This document shows positions 43,078 through 54,900 of a DNA stretch of 64,000 bases, piece after piece; the stretch's first letter is position 1, and each line of letters opens with the position of its first letter. Under the pieces are notes generated by a model, which made no database searches, was not told the origin of the DNA, and saw only the letters and a program-made list of their open reading frames with translations. This DNA comes from Paenibacillus sp. SC116 (lineage in GTDB: Bacteria > Bacillota > Bacilli > Paenibacillales > Paenibacillaceae). Location of the stretch: assembly GCF_024733555.1 (NCBI RefSeq), contig NZ_JANIOF010000001.1:1980777-2044776 (forward strand). The letters run 5' to 3'. Position numbers and translations under genes: made by a program.

Positions 43078-45117
43078 TTATCCTCCCTGTATTGGTTCGG
43101 AGCGCTGCAATACAGGCATGCGCTCGAACGGATATGCTGGCAGTTGCAGCTGCCAGTGGTCTTTCTCATAAAACGTTTCTTCGCATAGATCGACTCCATT
43201 AAGCCAAAGCTGCCCTATCGTTCTAAGCAAAAATAGGCGATCTGATGTACGATCGTATGAATACCGCAAAGTCGGAAGCGTAAGCAGACGCTCACTTTCA
43301 GTGATAGCGGGATGCTGCCTCACAAAGCTGCATAAAGATTGTCCGGGGCCAATTTCTATAAAGAGCGCATCCTGATCCTGTAAAAGCTTGTCTATCCCAT
43401 CACTGAAACGCACTGTACTGCATAGATGACTTGCCCAGTAATCGGGATCTGACGCCTGCTCAGCGGTTATCCATGTTCCCGTCACATTGGATACGAATGG
43501 GATAGTTGGAGGCTTGGGCTCATACTCACTAATAAGTGCCGACAGCGATACGGCAGCTGGTTCCATCATTAGAGAATGGAAAGCATACTCTGCTGGAAGA
43601 CGGGCTGATACTTTGCCAAGGCTGGAAATCCGCTGCTCCAATTCACTGATACCTTCCAAGGTGCCAGACAACACTAACGATTCAGGACTATTAACCAACG
43701 CAATAGTCACACTTTCTGGCAACAGCTCCTGAACCTCACTCTCTGTCATCGTGACGGCAAGCATCGCCCCCTTATCCAGCGTACCAATCAATTGGGCTCG
43801 CTTTGCAACAATGGTTAACGCCTGCTCTAACGTAAATACCTCAGCAAGACAAGCCGCAGTATACTCTCCTAAACTATGGCCGATCATCCCATGCGGCTTA
43901 ATTCCCCAAGACTCAAGGAGCCGCGTCAATGCGTATTCGACGGTGAACAACGCTGGATGCACCCATGAGGTAGATGCATACGGTTGACCCGCATTCCCCC
44001 CTGAATCACGACGAAGCATGCGCCGAATGTCCAGATTGGGAACTGCGCTCATTGTATCTCCCTCGCCGCCAGATAAGGATGACTGCTGTACCGGATAGAG
44101 TTTTGTGCGCAGATCGAACCCTAGCAAAGGCTGTAATATATCGCAGCAGCTATCGATTGCGGAGCGGAATACCGGCTCCTGCTCATAGATTTCGCGCGAC
44201 ATATTCTCGTAATGATCCCCCAAACCTGAGAACATAAATATCAGTTTCCGGTCGCAAACAGCGTAGGGGCTGTCCCAATAGCGAAGCGAATCCCGATTCA
44301 CTAGGATGTCAATTGCCTCTTGTGTGCTGGAAGGCACCAAGACGCGCCGCTCTGAAAGAGAGGCCGATCCCTGGTATAGACTGAAAGCAATGTCACCCAA
44401 GTTTGCCGCAGCGTGTTGACGCAGGTAGTCAGATAGCCGATCTGTCGCCACTTCTAAGGCCGAACTGGTATGAGCAGATAGCATAAACAGCTCACCCCTT
44501 CTCGCTGTCGTATGCAAATCCATCTTAGCTGTCTCCAAATTACTTTCGTCAGGCTCCATCCTTACGTCTGCTCCATTCGTGTATATAACTGTCTCAATGA
44601 ATGTCTGCCTGCGCTTCACAGACTGCCACGATTGAATGACGAAAGCACCCACCCCTCTGCCGTCTGTTACCGCGATTAAAACGGCATCATTTGTATTCCC
44701 TCTAAGTCGGGAGGAGGCTTCCAATACAAGCGTTTGCTTACTGTCCACGTGAATCAATGTAACTGGGACAGTAAGCGAAAGAGCCGCCATCAATTGATCT
44801 GCTGCCCGCTGCTGGATTAGCCTGTTATCGGAATATATCCATAATCGTCCACTGGTTACTCGCATACACCCAGCTTGCTGCAAAGCTACCCATGCGGCTT
44901 CCATAAATTCAAGTTCAACAGAGCTCATCCTCGAAGCCTCATCCATGGACATTCGAAAAAGCGAGGCATCGAACCGCTCCTTCTGTCTTTCATGGTGTTC
45001 CATCCGGCTTGGAGAGCCTTGCCACCAATCCAAAAGATCATGGGTTGTTTCTAAACAACCCCCTAATCCAGCAACCGCTAATTTGGTATGTTCTAAAGCT
45101 GCGTTTACAGTTCTCAT
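43078..45117 (-). CDS. Discrete acyltransferase with decayed ketosynthase N-terminus
   Basis: A 679-aa protein. Residues 290-600 form a PKS-type AT with the active Ser415 in GHSLGEYTAA, the conserved arginine near 440 (AKRAQLI) and His514 in YAFHS. The first ~200 residues follow the outline of a KS (LAVAGLGGCLETTHDLLDWW, then RFDASLFRMSMDEASRM and EAAWVALQQAG) but are far too short and have no active-site cysteine region; a KS-to-AT linker follows. It thus seems to be a former KS-AT whose KS shrank to a scaffold. It is the only AT in the cluster and should load the AT-less PKS, probably with hydroxymalonyl from the ACP encoded next. YAFHS mixes the malonyl (HAFH) and methylmalonyl (YASH) signatures. 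The site AAAGGAGGTAGAGGA precedes the ATG. Confidence 0.88.
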   Translation of the reverse strand: MRTVNAALEHTKLAVAGLGGCLETTHDLLDWWQGSPSRMEHHERQKERFDASLFRMSMDEASRMSSVELEFMEAAWVALQQAGCMRVTSGRLWIYSDNRLIQQRAADQLMAALSLTVPVTLIHVDSKQTLVLEASSRLRGNTNDAVLIAVTDGRGVGAFVIQSWQSVKRRQTFIETVIYTNGADVRMEPDESNLETAKMDLHTTARRGELFMLSAHTSSALEVATDRLSDYLRQHAAANLGDIAFSLYQGSASLSERRVLVPSSTQEAIDILVNRDSLRYWDSPYAVCDRKLIFMFSGLGDHYENMSREIYEQEPVFRSAIDSCCDILQPLLGFDLRTKLYPVQQSSLSGGEGDTMSAVPNLDIRRMLRRDSGGNAGQPYASTSWVHPALFTVEYALTRLLESWGIKPHGMIGHSLGEYTAACLAEVFTLEQALTIVAKRAQLIGTLDKGAMLAVTMTESEVQELLPESVTIALVNSPESLVLSGTLEGISELEQRISSLGKVSARLPAEYAFHSLMMEPAAVSLSALISEYEPKPPTIPFVSNVTGTWITAEQASDPDYWASHLCSTVRFSDGIDKLLQDQDALFIEIGPGQSLCSFVRQHPAITESERLLTLPTLRYSYDRTSDRLFLLRTIGQLWLNGVDLCEETFYEKDHWQLQLPAYPFERMPVLQRSEPIQGG

Positions 45118-45183
45118 TCCTCTACCTCCTTTACCGTGCCTATTCCTTCGCTAGCGCCATTTCATCCATTTCCTCTTATGGCT

Positions 45184-48100
45184 CTATCCGATTAGCTCAT
45201 ACTGCTCCACAAGGTCTGCAAGCAGCTGCATATAGCCATGAACCAAATCTTCGATGAACTCCTGACGCAGTCTACCACTGTACTCAAAGTGAAAACCTAT
45301 GCTGCTTCCAGTGTCACGGTATTCAAGAATGAGATCATACTGCCGCGTTAGACCTGGAATCCGAGATAGGAGACCAGCCTTCGCGAAGAGAGGATACACC
45401 GTTGTGCCCTGCTTATCCTCACGGCTTTCCATGCTAGTCGATTGGAGCAAATAAGCTCCACTTGACAGCGCCTGTTCACTAAGCTGTTGTACTGTAGAGA
45501 AGAGCTGTGAAAAATGTTCTACCTCATTGAAATTGAGATGGATCGGGGAAGCTGTATCGCTTCTGTTGATAACAGCTTGTACAGCTACTGTCTGATGTTC
45601 GCTCATTTGCTGAAGGAGGTACATAAACATGCCTAAGGCGATATGTTGTATCTCCGTTTCCTCCGTTCGCGCCATCAACTTTAACTTTGAATATATTGGA
45701 TCGTTGCAAGAAAATGGTTTGATTTGCCGTGGAGATGCGTTTGGTATTCGATTGAAAAATGATAGGGGCAATTCAATACCCTCCATCTGATCGTTATGCT
45801 TGTCCGTACTTGTTCCACCAACAAATTGAGCAAGCTTGGAAATGGTCGTATAAGCGAACAAATCCGTTATAGTCACGCTGTTCGGATAGAGCATATCGAT
45901 TTGGGTATGCATACGCATGAGCAAGATCGAATCGCCACCAATTTCGAAGAAATGGTCGTGCACGCCGATTGTTACCGCTGGCAGCAATTCCTGCCAAATA
46001 TGCAACAATTGCTGTTCGATTTCATTGGAAGGAGGTGCAAGGCATGCCACTTCATTTCTATGCATGGTAGGTACCGGCAGAGATCTCCGATCCAACTTTC
46101 CATTTACAGTCAGAGGCAAACGATCCAAATGCACGTAATAGGCAGGTACCATGTAAGAAGGCAATCGATTTAGCAGATAAGAGCGCAACGAGGAATCAGT
46201 CTGCTCTTCACCCGTATAATAAGCGCATAGTGTACGGTGACCACCGCCAGCTTCGATATCCAGCACAGCTGCTTCGTGAATTTCAGCCAGATCCAGCAGC
46301 ACACTCTCAATTTCGGGCAGTTCAATGCGATATCCGCGAATTTTTACTTGGTGATCGACTCTCCCCAGAAAGTCCAGTTGTCCACCTGGCAGCCAACGTA
46401 CCCGATCCCCTGTTTTGTACATACGCTCACCTGGGAAATAAGGGCTGTCACCGAATTTATCCGCCGTCATCTCCGGCAAATTCATATAGCCCCGAACAAC
46501 GGACGGGCCTGCAACCCACAACTCCCCTTCCGCTCCAAACGGCTGAAGGCGCCCGCTCTTGTCTACAACTGCAAAATAGTGATTGGCTATCGGCCCCCCT
46601 ATCGGGACTCGCCCTTCTACATGACTTGGACATTCGAAATAGGTAACGGCAACTGTGGCTTCTGATGGACCGTACGAATTATAGAGCTTCATCCCCTGCA
46701 ATTCACTGCAATAAGAGCCCTTCAGTTCGTCTCCTCCCGATATTAAAAGGCGAAGCCGATGATCAGTTAGCCGACCATTTAATTGATTAATAAGATGCGG
46801 GGAACAGCTAATGTACGTAATGCCTTGTTCTTGAATGCAGCGCATAAAACGATTCGTATCGAGCACTTCCTCTTTAGGCAGGATGATTATCGTTCCGCCA
46901 CGCAATAGAAGTGGAAAAACTTCTTCATTGGAAGTATCAAAAGAAAGGGAAGATTGCCAGATTCCTCGATCTTCAGGCTGGAGTAGATCGTAAATAAAGG
47001 AATAAATAAAACTGTTTAAATTGCGATGCTCTACCATCACGCCCTTCGGTTTCCCTGTTGATCCCGATGTATAAATGACATAGGCCAAATCAGCTAATGT
47101 GTTGATAGGTTCAGGGTTTCCAGGGTCATCCATGCTGAAATCGAATTCGGAAAGCAATATCGTTTCGATATTACTGCCAACCAACGTTTCCTGCCATTGC
47201 GGCTGGGTAAGAAGCAGATGGCAGCGGCTGTCCTCCAACATATACTTGAGTCGATCATCTGGATATTCAGGATCGAGGGGCATATAGGCTCCTCCTGCTT
47301 TCAGAACGGCAAGCATACTTACAATGGCATCAACGGATCGATTCATGAGAAGTCCGACCACTCGTTCAGGCCCAACTTGTTTGGCACGCAAATGATGTGC
47401 CAGAAGATTGGCCCGCTTATTGAGCTGTTCATAGGTTATATGCTCGGTTCCAAAGGTAACGGCTTGACGTTGAGGTGACAACGCAGCCTGCCTCTCGAAT
47501 CGCTGCTGAACGGTCTCCTGGATAGGTTCGAGCCTTGAAGTTGAGTTACACTCCACTAACAGCCTATCTATATCCTGTGAGGACATAAGTTGAAGGTCAC
47601 GGATCTTTGCGTCAGGGGCATTCATCATCTCTTGCATTAGATTCAGGAAGTGTTGAGAGAATTGTGCGATCATGTCAGACGAGAATTTATGCTGGGCATA
47701 TTGCAATTCAAACGCTAATTCATCCCAAGGGTGGATGCTGAGTAGAATCTCATAAGGAGTCGATTCACGCATTTCAAAACCTGTGTATCGAACAATTCGA
47801 TTCTCGTTTTGCAATGCAGCATTTAAGGGGTAGTTTTCGAACACGAGCACAGATTCAAATAACCCTTCCCGTGTGTCAATATCGCTGCAGCCGTGGATAT
47901 CGACAAGCGGAGTTGCTTCATAATCATTCCGATCCCGGAGCATTTCTTCCATCCGTTTTAGGAGTTGGGAAACGGTCTCACTCTCTCCGGTTGTGACGCG
48001 GCATGGGATCGTATTGATGTAAAGCCCCACCATTGAATTCATGCCCTGCACCTTGTCCGTTCTGCCGGAAACAGTTGTACCGAACACCGCATCCATACTG

Positions 48101-48918
48101 TTCGTATAGCGCTGCAGCAACACTCCCCATGCTGCATACACAAATGCAGCCAATGTTATTTTCTGCGATCGGACATACTGTGTCACTTCCTTCGTCTGCT
48201 CGGCCGTCAGCTTGAAAATTCGAACCCCCGGCGAGTTTTCCTGTACAGAACGCGCATGATGAGCAGGAAGCAATGATTTGGTGTCAAAGCCCGCTAAATA
48301 GGAACGCCAGTATTGTTCCTGCATTGTCTTACTTTGGGACTGCACATATTTGAGGTATACTTTATTGCTAGTCTTTGAATCTGGAGTATAAGGAAGACCC
48401 CGGTATAGACGCTCATACACATCCAAAAATTCAGTTAATAGGATACCATTGCTCCAGCCGTCATATAAAATATGATGATTGCTGACGATCATCGCATATC
48501 TTTGCTCACTCTCCTTACAGAGAATGACTCGAAATGGCACTTCTGTCAGGTCGAATCCTTGTTGTCGATCAGCCTTCTTCAACGAATCAAGATACCCTTC
48601 CCGCTGCTCAGCCGTCATATGCGAACAGTCGTGATTAATAATAGATAACTCCCACTTCTTCAGCACAATTTGCAGCGGCGCCTTGAGCTGCTGCCACCGA
48701 AATACGCTGCGAAGAGCTTCATTCGCTGATATGACGAAGTTCCAGGCGAGCTGAATCAACTCACCCTTAACGTCCCCCTCCAGCCATACACAGAGCTGTT
48801 CAAAATAGTGCTCCCGATCCTGTGGATTCACATAATGAAACAGCATCCCCTCTTGCAGGGGTGTTAACCCGATAACATCCTGTACTTGATCTCTATCAAT
48901 CTGCTTAGCCTCCACCAT
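45184..48918 (-). CDS. NRPS-2: C-A-T plus C-terminal half-condensation-like domain
   Basis: A 1244-aa module. C 10-450 with HHILYDG (148-154); the opening LTPLQEGMLFH is typical of domains that accept a D-configured donor, matching the epimerase of NRPS-1. A 475-955 with code DTESIGSVAK, close to the lysine code of bacitracin BacB (DAESIGSVCK as I recall it). T 965-1035 (Ser997 in GGDSILL). The last ~195 residues resemble only the second half of a C domain (FMYLLQQMSEHQTVAV... then LILEYRDTG) with no HHxxxDG. It may be a docking or X-like domain for handing the chain to the PKS. The ATG follows GGATGGAGTTGC. Confidence 0.9.
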   Translation of the reverse strand: MVEAKQIDRDQVQDVIGLTPLQEGMLFHYVNPQDREHYFEQLCVWLEGDVKGELIQLAWNFVISANEALRSVFRWQQLKAPLQIVLKKWELSIINHDCSHMTAEQREGYLDSLKKADRQQGFDLTEVPFRVILCKESEQRYAMIVSNHHILYDGWSNGILLTEFLDVYERLYRGLPYTPDSKTSNKVYLKYVQSQSKTMQEQYWRSYLAGFDTKSLLPAHHARSVQENSPGVRIFKLTAEQTKEVTQYVRSQKITLAAFVYAAWGVLLQRYTNSMDAVFGTTVSGRTDKVQGMNSMVGLYINTIPCRVTTGESETVSQLLKRMEEMLRDRNDYEATPLVDIHGCSDIDTREGLFESVLVFENYPLNAALQNENRIVRYTGFEMRESTPYEILLSIHPWDELAFELQYAQHKFSSDMIAQFSQHFLNLMQEMMNAPDAKIRDLQLMSSQDIDRLLVECNSTSRLEPIQETVQQRFERQAALSPQRQAVTFGTEHITYEQLNKRANLLAHHLRAKQVGPERVVGLLMNRSVDAIVSMLAVLKAGGAYMPLDPEYPDDRLKYMLEDSRCHLLLTQPQWQETLVGSNIETILLSEFDFSMDDPGNPEPINTLADLAYVIYTSGSTGKPKGVMVEHRNLNSFIYSFIYDLLQPEDRGIWQSSLSFDTSNEEVFPLLLRGGTIIILPKEEVLDTNRFMRCIQEQGITYISCSPHLINQLNGRLTDHRLRLLISGGDELKGSYCSELQGMKLYNSYGPSEATVAVTYFECPSHVEGRVPIGGPIANHYFAVVDKSGRLQPFGAEGELWVAGPSVVRGYMNLPEMTADKFGDSPYFPGERMYKTGDRVRWLPGGQLDFLGRVDHQVKIRGYRIELPEIESVLLDLAEIHEAAVLDIEAGGGHRTLCAYYTGEEQTDSSLRSYLLNRLPSYMVPAYYVHLDRLPLTVNGKLDRRSLPVPTMHRNEVACLAPPSNEIEQQLLHIWQELLPAVTIGVHDHFFEIGGDSILLMRMHTQIDMLYPNSVTITDLFAYTTISKLAQFVGGTSTDKHNDQMEGIELPLSFFNRIPNASPRQIKPFSCNDPIYSKLKLMARTEETEIQHIALGMFMYLLQQMSEHQTVAVQAVINRSDTASPIHLNFNEVEHFSQLFSTVQQLSEQALSSGAYLLQSTSMESREDKQGTTVYPLFAKAGLLSRIPGLTRQYDLILEYRDTGSSIGFHFEYSGRLRQEFIEDLVHGYMQLLADLVEQYELIG

Positions 48919-48951
48919 GCAACTCCATCCTTTTACAACTTAGTAGGAAGT

Positions 48952-51900
48952 TCATTTAAATAGCATGTCAAGCTGCTGCTGCGTAACATCAACCGTATCA
49001 AAGTCAGAAGGAGTAAACTGTTCCTGCTGCTCGTTAACAACGTGAGCGATCATTGCTTGCAACTGCTGTACATACAGATCCATCCATTGCCTGATGACAT
49101 CTTGGCCGAAAGCCTCATTGTGATACATCAATTCCAACCTAAGTCTTCCTTGCATAACCAGACTGTTCAATTCCAATTTGGCATTCATCCGATTCTCCGG
49201 ATGAATTTCTGTCATATTTTCACGATAGACAAGCTCAAACCAATCATTATTCGCTTCCTTGCCAAACTGACCTAAATAATTAAATCTGAACGGAGCAGGC
49301 TCCTGATCCTGCATAGGCAGCACTTTATTCATATAAGCGAGTACCCCGTAGCTTAGTCCTTTATCAGGTACCTGCCGCAATTGCTCCTTGACTGCTTGAA
49401 TTTGTTTGGAAAGGGGAGCTTGCGGCAATTCCAACCTAATTGGAAACAGTGCCGTAAACCAGCCGACCGTCCTTGATACATCTATCCCATCCAAATGACG
49501 CCCGTGTTTTTCCAGCTCTATTCCGATAACAGAAGATCCGTCAAGCAGATGCATCGTTCTAGCAAGAGCTGTCAGCATTAAATCTACCGGATCGGTCTTA
49601 TAGGCTCGATGAGCTTGCGTAAGCAATGCATGCGTGTTATCAGCATCAAGCCAGCCTACATGGCATCTCCTATGTGCTGAACTCCAATCATCGACTTCTG
49701 CAGCTTGTAGCAACGATCCTGATGCAGCCTGTAGATTAGATCTCCAATAGTCTGCTTGCTGCATGACGGAGGCTTGACCTGCATATTGAAGAACTCCTTC
49801 ATACCAATTCGTGAGCGAGGCTGTTTTGGCTGGCATTTGTACAGGCAGGCTCAACGATAATTGTTCATAGGCAAGCTTGAGATCCTCCAGCAAAATTCTC
49901 CATGATACACCATCGATAACAAGATGATGTGCTGTAATGAATACATAATCCGTTTGATCACGGGAAGTAAATACGCTTGCTTGGAAGAGCAGATCTTTAG
50001 TGATGTCCACTTCAGACTTCATACGTGCTGCTGCCGTCTCAATCTCGATCATGTTCTGCTCTTCCAGATGCCCCTCCAGCATGTATCGATGTAACGAAAA
50101 TAACGCACTTGCATGCTCCTGTTCAAAAAATAGGGAATTACTATTCTCCTTAACATTCAGCCGTAACCCGTCATGATGGATAATCAATCGTTCGAATGCC
50201 ATACGGAGACGTTCCAGCTCAATCGGCTGTCTCATTTTAAGCAGCACGCTTTGATGATAGTGGCCGATCTGAGAAAGTTTTTGTTCAAAAAACCAATGGT
50301 CGATTGGGAACATTCCCTTCTCTCCCGATACAAGACCTTGCTCATAATTATTTTCTGCTGCGTTCATGTCCAAATGCTCACATACTAAAAATATTGTCTG
50401 ATGCTGCAAAATCTGTTTCGTCTCAACTGGAATACCAAGCTGCTTAAGTTGAGATGAAATTTGGATCGCTTTAATGGAGTCTCCGCCTAGCTCGTAAAAT
50501 TCGTCATGAACACCTACTTGGTCCAGTTCAAGAATGTCTGACCATACGCGCACGCAAATTTCTTCCGTCTTATTGCGCGGGTTCCCTTCCACGACATGGG
50601 TACGAACCTGTTCCTTGGGTTTAGGAAGCGCGTCAGGATTCACCTTCCCGTTGGGAGTCAAAGGAATCTGATCCACCTGAATGAAATAGGAAGGCATCAT
50701 ATATAGAGGAAGCGTTACGCTCAATTCCTTGCGGATATTCGATAATGAGATAGGTTGAGAGGCGACCACATACGCGCATAAATAAGCTTGTTCTGCATGA
50801 TCCCGATGAGCCAACACGACTACTTCTTTAATTTCATCCAGTTGAGCTATAACGTGCTGTACTTCTTGCAGTTCAATACGATAACCACGAATTTTCACCT
50901 GGTTGTCTGCACGTCCGATATATTCTAAGCTGCCATCAGGCAGCCAACGCGCCAAATCACCTGTCCGATACATAGCTGCATCAACATGTTCCGAGAAGAA
51001 GTCTTTTACGAACCGCTCCTCTGTTAACGCTGGACGGCCATAATAACCTCGGGCCACCCCGTCTCCGGCTATATATATTTCGCCAACACTGTATTTGGGT
51101 ACGAGACGTCGATCGCTATCCAGCAAGTAAATTTGCACATTATCTGCAGCTTGTCCTATAGGAACGACTGCGCGCTGATCTTGTGAATTGTAGTGGTATA
51201 TCATACAGCCAACAACGGTTTCCGTTGGGCCGTATTCATTGTAAATGGACACCCGCCCGCCAAAACTGTTCAATACATCCATCGCCAATTGGGTATCAAG
51301 CTGCTCTCCACCTACTATTAATGTGGTGACGGAAGAATTGCGATTATCCCAATCTTTAATAATTTTGAGGTGAGAAGGCGTTAATTTCACAATCTGGACC
51401 TTGTTATGTGCAAATACGTGTTGGATAGCCAAATCCTTGTCATCTTCCCCATAAATGACGATTTTGCCGCCTGTTATGAGAGGAGTAAATATGGAAGTGA
51501 CCGTCAAGTCGAATGAAATAGAGGAATAAAGAGGAAAATTAACTTGCCTATGCTGTGTGTATACTTTCTTTGCCCACCATATATAATTGACCAGTCCTTG
51601 CTGTTCAACCATGACGCCTTTCGGTTTCCCTGTAGAACCAGACGTATAAATGATATACGCCAACTGGCGCGGCGACCCCGTTCGAATGACAGGCTCAACA
51701 TTGTAATCGTGCCCCAGAGACGGATCAAGTACATTAACAACCGTACCTGTGTAATCAAGTTGATTACTCCTGTGCCCATCCGTTATTAGTATCGGCGACT
51801 GGCTGTCTTCCAACAAATAAGCGATGCGCTCTGTTGGGTACTCGATATCGATCGGTAAATAAGCGCCTCCTGCTTTCATAACAGCAAGAATACTAACGAT

Positions 51901-54900
51901 CTGCTCAATGCAAGGTGGCAGCAGGATGGCAACCAACATGTCCTGCTTCAGTCCATGTGCGATAAGGACACGGGCCAGACGATTGGCTTGTTCGTCAAGC
52001 TCCCGATATGTGGCCATCTTTTGACCGAATTCAACTGCGATGTGATCAGGGGTTATGGCAGCCTGATCCTCGAACAACCAATGCATTAAATTATCTTTCG
52101 GATAATGGCAAGCGGGACCTATTCCCAATTGCATTAGTTCTTCACGCTGCGATACGTTCAATACGGACAGTTCCGACAACAATCGCTCTGGATTTCCGCA
52201 TATTTGTCCCAGCAGATTGCAGTAGTATGCTCCCATCTCTGCAATCATGTCCCGTTCATACAGTGCTGAACGATATTCCCATTCAAGCACTAGTGCATCA
52301 TCCATCTCTTCGACAATTAACGAAAAATCAAACTTGGAGGTTTTCGCTGCATACGGAACTCGTTCAATACGCAATTCACCCTCATTCCAAGTTGCTTTCG
52401 CCATATTTTGATAAACAAACATCGTATCGAATAGTGGATTTCGACTTGCATCCCGCTTGATGTCCAATTGTTCAATAAGTTGATCGATTGGATAATCTTG
52501 ATATTCAAGAGCAAGAAGCGTTTTTTCTTTCATTTCTCGTACATACTCAGATATCGTCTTATGTCCTTCAGGTTGACTGCGGATCGCAAGTGTTTGCACA
52601 AACATGCCTGCTGTATGCTCCGTTCCACTCACGTTTCTGCCTGCTGATGAAGTGCCTACGATCAGATCTTGCTGCCCCGCGCATTGGGCAAGCATAAGTT
52701 TGTAAGCGGCTAAGAGCACCATATAGACACTTGCATGCTGGTCTCGGGCGAATTGTCTACAGCGTTCCGCCAGTTCTTTATCCACCTTCATATAGTAACG
52801 GTCGCCTACATCGGATAGTAGTGCAGGGCGCGGATAATAGGTGGGCATTTCAAGAACGGGCAGCTCTCCCGACAACTCAGTCAACCAGTAAATCTGCTGA
52901 GCTTCATCGATAGGCTGCTTATGACGCCATGTGGAATAGTCTGTAAAAGAAATTGAGGTCTGCTTGAGATTATGGTTCTGGCTCGATACTATCTGAGCGA
53001 ACTCTCCCATCACAATGTGCATCGAGGTACCATCCATTACACTGTGATGAATATCAGCAAGGAATACATACTGCTGCTCAGAAATTTTACACAGTTTCAC
53101 TCGCCACGGCGGAGCCTTATGGAGATCATGAGGCTGAACGAATGATTCTGTATAGCCTTGTATGTCTGTAAGTCCAATAACTTCTTCGTAAGCTACGGAT
53201 GAAGCAGCATCAAAGTTCGAAGCTATTTGCTGCATGAGTTCTCCATCGTGAAATGCAAAATAAGTTTGGAACGTTACATGTCTCGCTACAAGCATCTGCC
53301 ATGCATTTTGTACCGTCGCAAGCGAAACCTTACCTTCCAACTTCAGTACGGTTACGATGTTATAGCTTACGCCATCTGTATTCAACTGCTGCCATGCATA
53401 GATGCCCCGCTGGGAATTCGTGGCTGGGAACATCGTTGCTCCCCCCGTAGTGGGTGTTACGATAAACTCCTCTCGCTCAATCGTTTGAGCGTTGTCGATA
53501 AGATGGGCCAACTGACGGATCGTCGGTTTATGAAAGACATCATGCAAGGCGAGCTTTACACCGAACTCCGCCCGAACTGCTGCGATTAAATAAGTTAACT
53601 GCAGGGAATTGCCTCCCCAATCGAACAAGCTATCGCCAATGCTGATCGCTTCCACCCCAAGCAGATTACAGCAAAGCTCTAACAATCGCTCTTCCGTTTC
53701 CGTTGTTGGCAGTTCAAGCTGACGTTCTTGCCTATAACGATCCATAAACTCCGACAACTGCTTTACTTCATCGGCGAATATTTGCTGATCATACCATTCA
53801 CTCAGTTTATAACGCTGTATTTTCCCGCTCGTTGTCTTTGGCAATTTTGCTACTGGAATGACATGTTTCACGGCAATCCCCAGTTGCTGCTGCACATGGC
53901 TGTGCAAAGTGAGTGCCAGCGGGGCAAATGCATCAATCTTGCCGTGATGTGCAACAAACAGCAGCACATCATCACTTTTCGTCTCAGGATTGCTTACACC
54001 GCATGCAGCAATAGTCCCGAGCTTAATCGGCTCTACATTTTCGCATATCCGTTCGATATCATGGGGATATACATTTTGACCATTGACGAATAGTATATCT
54101 TTGGCACGTCCAGTCACGTATAATCGACCATTACGCATAAAGCCAAGATCTCCTGTACGAAGCCAACCACTCTTCGTTATGCGCTCAGTTGTAGCAGATT
54201 CATTATTGTAATATCCAGAGGTAACGTTTCTGCCTTTAATGAAAATTTCGCCGATCATGAGCTCACCAAGTTCGTTTCCAGACTCGTCTGCGATCTGTAG
54301 AAAACAATCATCAACGGGACTGCCCACATCTACAAATGTAATTCCGTTATCTTCGTCTGTTTCTTCAACCCTGTTTCCAAGTGAAAGGTGGCTTCTAGAC
54401 AGGTGGATCTGCCGAACCTCCTCACCAAGCGGAGGAAAGGTGACAGCAAGACATGCTTCAGCCATGCCATACACTGGAAACATCGCGTGTGGTTGTAAGC
54501 CGTACGGTGCAAGAGTGCCCATGAATTTGGTAGCAAGCTGTGCTGAGATCGGCTCTGCCCCGTTAAAGATAAGCCGTACATGAGACAAGTCCCATGATGC
54601 TGCCGTGTCGGGTTTGAACTTCCCCATAAAGTATTGATAGCCGAAATTAGGTGATGAAAGCACCGTCGCACGATGTTCACTGCACTTTAGCATCCATAGT
54701 GCTGGACGGCGGACAAATAGCGAAGTAGGCATTATATATTGCTGAACTTGTACAGCGATCGGAACCATATGGCAGCCGATGAGTCCCATATCATGCGTTA
54801 AAGGCATCCAGCTAAGGATGGAATCTTTCGTACCGATACCCGCGCCATTGATCATGGCATTCAGATTGGTCAACAAGTTATCATGAGTCAGTATGACACC

